Source of the DNA: Smithella sp. UBA2180
Lineage (GTDB): Bacteria > Desulfobacterota > Syntrophia > Syntrophales > Smithellaceae
Assembly: GCA_002327415.1 (NCBI GenBank)
Contig: DCVU01000016.1
Location: 1-7,774 of the forward strand
DNA length: 7,774 bases
Reading direction: 5' to 3'
The position numbers and the translations under genes are program-made. Of the stretch, positions 6,195 to 7,774 are shown piece by piece. The notes beneath the pieces are model-generated. The model was not told the DNA's origin. It ran no database searches and saw only the letters and a list, made by a program, of their open reading frames with translations. Numbering within the stretch: the stretch's first letter is position 1; each line of letters starts with the position of its first letter.

Positions 6195-6224
6195 TTAGAC
6201 CTATATTGGATATAGAAATATAAG
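6195..6224 (+). promoter_or_regulatory. possible promoter with palindrome in the spacer, ahead of the TIR/NDT-like gene
   Basis: TTAGAC (6195-6200) and TATAAG (6219-6224), 18 nt apart, are the best promoter-like pair in the 114-nt gap. Between them lies a perfect 6-bp inverted repeat, CTATAT (6201-6206) and ATATAG (6210-6215), around TGG. That placement fits an operator. The encoded protein has a winged-helix-like C terminus, so autoregulation is conceivable, but both boxes are only moderate matches. Confidence 0.3.
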
Positions 6225-6259
6225 AAGCCAAAATGCCAGTTGATAAAAAGGAGAAAACT

Positions 6260-7042
6260 ATGGCTAAATGTTTTATTATTCAACCATTTGATGGCGGAAA
6301 ATTTGACAAGCGATTTTCTGATATATATAAACCAGCGATCATTAATGCTGGGTTGGAACCATATCGTGTGGATATGGATATAAACTCAGTAATTCCAATT
6401 GAGGAAATAAATAAGGGGATTAAGGAGTCGGCAGTTTGCCTTGCAGATATAACTATTGATAACCCCAATGTGTGGTTTGAACTAGGGTTATCAATAGCAT
6501 ATGGAAAAGATACAATTCTTATCTGTTCTGAAGAAAGAACAACCAAGTTTCCATTTGATGTTCAACATAGAAAGATAATAAGACACCTTAGTGAATCACC
6601 AAGTGATTTTGAATGTTTAAAAAAACAGATAGAAGATCGAATTAAGGCCTATATAAAGAAAGGTAATGGAATTTCACAACTTGCAAAGAGTGTTGTTAAG
6701 CAAACGGAAGGTTTGGATCCTAGCGAGATAGTTTGCTTGGTAACAATAGCTGAGAACATAGATAATCCTGATGATGGCGTTTCTGCTTATACGATTAAAA
6801 ATGAAAATGAAAATGCAGGCTATACCAAAATAGCTACAACTCTGGCATTGAAAAAACTTCTTAACATGCAATACATAAGTTTTTCTTTAGAGAATGATTG
6901 TAATAATTATAATAGTAATGATTATACAGCATATCATGTTACTGAATCTGGATTACAATGGTTGCTCGAAAATAAGGATAAATTGATACTCAAATTAAAC
7001 GAGTCTATTAAGGATTATGTTATTAATGACGTCCCGTTTTAA
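6260..7042 (+). CDS. nucleoside-deoxyribosyltransferase/TIR-like domain protein with C-terminal winged-helix-like domain
   Basis: This 260-residue, probably cytoplasmic protein has no signal peptide or membrane segment. Residues 3-109 match the nucleoside 2-deoxyribosyltransferase/TIR-like pattern: KCFIIQPFDGGKFDKRF (3-19), helix YKPAIINAGLEPYR (23-36), the polar loop before IEEINKGIKESAVCLADIT (47-65), then NPNVWFELGLSIAYGKDTILI (68-88) and KFPFDVQHRKII (96-107). E74 in WFELG corresponds to the catalytic Glu of this fold, so cleavage of an N-glycosidic bond in a nucleotide or NAD is plausible. A helical linker (110-150) leads to a region (about 152-240) resembling a winged helix, with helices LDPSEIVCLVTIAEN and YTKIATTLALKKLL, an Asn-rich wing, and YHVTESGLQWLLENKDKL. 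ATG 6260 has AAGGAG at 6248-6253; the in-frame ATG 6233 has no comparable site. Base composition is clearly more AT-rich than the liv genes, suggesting transfer. Its position after a toxin-antitoxin pair suggests a stress or defence role. The target is unknown, and a regulator sensing a nucleotide is an alternative. Confidence 0.75.
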   Translation: MAKCFIIQPFDGGKFDKRFSDIYKPAIINAGLEPYRVDMDINSVIPIEEINKGIKESAVCLADITIDNPNVWFELGLSIAYGKDTILICSEERTTKFPFDVQHRKIIRHLSESPSDFECLKKQIEDRIKAYIKKGNGISQLAKSVVKQTEGLDPSEIVCLVTIAENIDNPDDGVSAYTIKNENENAGYTKIATTLALKKLLNMQYISFSLENDCNNYNSNDYTAYHVTESGLQWLLENKDKLILKLNESIKDYVINDVPF

Positions 7043-7044
7043 AA

Positions 7045-7063
7045 GGCAATCCGATGGTTTGCC
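7045..7063 (+). terminator. hairpin after the TIR/NDT-like gene
   Basis: GGCAATCC (7045-7052) pairs with GGTTTGCC (7056-7063) around GAT, with one T-T mismatch. TCCCG (7032-7036) and CGGGA (7063-7067) could alternatively form a longer outer stem. It starts 3 nt after the stop. There is no T-run after it, so efficient intrinsic termination is uncertain. The rest of the gap to 7151 is AT-rich with several weak -10-like boxes and no clear promoter. Confidence 0.4.
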
Positions 7064-7151
7064 GGGATGCACACGCCACTTCGTGAGATTTGTCTTTAGA
7101 TAATATTTGGTTAATATGAAAAAATATTTATTATTGTTAAGAAGGTAACAC

Positions 7152-7774
7152 ATGAATTACTTATTCGATAAAAAAGAATCGTGGGGGAAGAGGAAGAGAA
7201 AAAGTCAGCAGGATAAGGCTCTGGCTGAAATGGTAAAGCTCGGTTACGAAAAGTCAGAGCATGTTAAGGCGATGCTGGATGCTCATAAAATAAATCCCGA
7301 TAATATTAAATCACGTGAGGATCTGGTGTGTCTGCCTGTTACTTCCCGGGAAAAATTAGTGGAAATGGAGCAACTCGATCCACCTTACGCAGGATTAGAA
7401 AATCCCGATATTCCCATTGATCGCGTTTTTACTTCTCCCGGACCGGTTTATGAACCGCATCTTTCCGAGACCGATTATTTATGGGCACGGGCATTTTATG
7501 CCGCGGGCATCGGTCCGCAGGATATCGCGCTCAACGCCTTTTCGTATCATCTGGTCGCGGCGGGACTCACTTTCCATACAGGCCTGCGCAAAGTCGGGGC
7601 GACAGTCGTTCCCTCTGGCGCTTCGTCTTCCCATGTACAGGTGCAGTTAATCAAGGATTTAAAAGTTACCGCTTATGTCGGCACACCCAGCTTTTTGAAG
7701 GCCATTATTGATAAATCCAAAGAAATGGGTTTCGATTTTAAAAAAGATTTTCTGGTGAAGAAAGCCTGCTTTGC
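7152..7774 (+). CDS. phenylacetate-CoA ligase-like adenylating enzyme, N-terminal part (3' end outside window)
   Basis: The frame from ATG 7152 stays open to the window end (207 codons); GAAGG at 7141-7145 lies 6 nt upstream. The product resembles the N-terminal half of PaaK-type AMP-forming ligases, which make aryl-CoA from an aromatic acid, ATP and CoA. Visible family features are the helical start with HINPD-like spacing (DAHKINPDNIKSREDLVCL), the PVTSREKLVEME segment and the later VGATVVPSGASSSHVQVQLI and AYVGTPSFLKAII stretches. At the P-loop position, where PaaK has an SSGTTGKP-type sequence, this protein reads FTSPGPVYEP (93-102), lacking the Ser/Thr-rich loop. I recall the same SPGP form in some uncharacterised AMP-binding proteins, so it may mark a subfamily rather than decay. 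Codon use returns to the style of the liv genes. Its place after livF fits a transport-and-activation cluster interrupted by the 5480-7050 cargo. Confidence 0.85.
   Translation, partial: MNYLFDKKESWGKRKRKSQQDKALAEMVKLGYEKSEHVKAMLDAHKINPDNIKSREDLVCLPVTSREKLVEMEQLDPPYAGLENPDIPIDRVFTSPGPVYEPHLSETDYLWARAFYAAGIGPQDIALNAFSYHLVAAGLTFHTGLRKVGATVVPSGASSSHVQVQLIKDLKVTAYVGTPSFLKAIIDKSKEMGFDFKKDFLVKKACF

Noticed and set aside
5356..7151. Insertion sequence or integron carrying the cargo genes
   Set aside because: No transposase, integrase or long terminal inverted repeats were seen at either side; only short related blocks are present.
7417..7711. Two plus-strand open frames of 76-77 codons near the right end
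   Set aside because: They are out-of-frame readings of the PaaK-like gene that starts at 7152 and runs off the window; their Arg/Ser-rich products match nothing I recognise.

Overview
The window looks like a chromosomal segment from a Gram-negative anaerobe, most likely a Desulfobacterota (former Deltaproteobacteria) species of the Syntrophus/Smithella/Desulfobacterales kind. This rests on gene content and order only: a LIV-type (branched-chain amino acid type) ABC transporter cluster with a COG1022-type acyl-CoA ligase inside it and a phenylacetate-CoA-ligase-like gene at its end, all on the + strand, at moderate GC. The exact taxon cannot be read from the window.

Region 1 (1-5355) is the transporter cluster. 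In order it holds the 3' end of livG (ATPase), an AMP-forming acyl-CoA ligase, livH and livM (the two permeases) and livF (second ATPase). The first four are tightly spaced. livM and livF are separated by 239 bp filled with inverted repeats, which is unusual inside such an operon. No periplasmic binding protein gene is visible. The pairing with acyl-CoA ligases suggests that the imported compound is a carboxylic acid (aromatic or fatty) that is activated to its CoA thioester on entry, rather than an amino acid; this is inference.

Region 2 (about 5356-7090) looks like inserted cargo. It starts with a repeat-like hairpin segment and then has a two-gene type II toxin-antitoxin operon (Phd/YefM-type antitoxin, RelE/ParE-type toxin, 4-nt overlap, good sigma70-like promoter). 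Next comes a clearly AT-richer gene for a 260-residue protein, with an N-terminal nucleoside-deoxyribosyltransferase/TIR-like domain and a C-terminal part that looks like a winged helix. The arrangement resembles a small stress or defence cassette. Short related sequence blocks lie on both sides of it.

Region 3 (7152-7774) returns to the metabolic theme. It holds the 5' part of a phenylacetate-CoA ligase-like adenylating enzyme that runs off the window and has a non-canonical P-loop. Cluster order suggests that livF and this ligase were once neighbours.

The strongest candidates for something not well described are the TIR/NDT-like plus winged-helix protein with its adjacent toxin-antitoxin pair, and the dense hairpin/repeat sequence on both sides of livF. 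I saw no tRNA, rRNA, CRISPR array, transposase or integrase.
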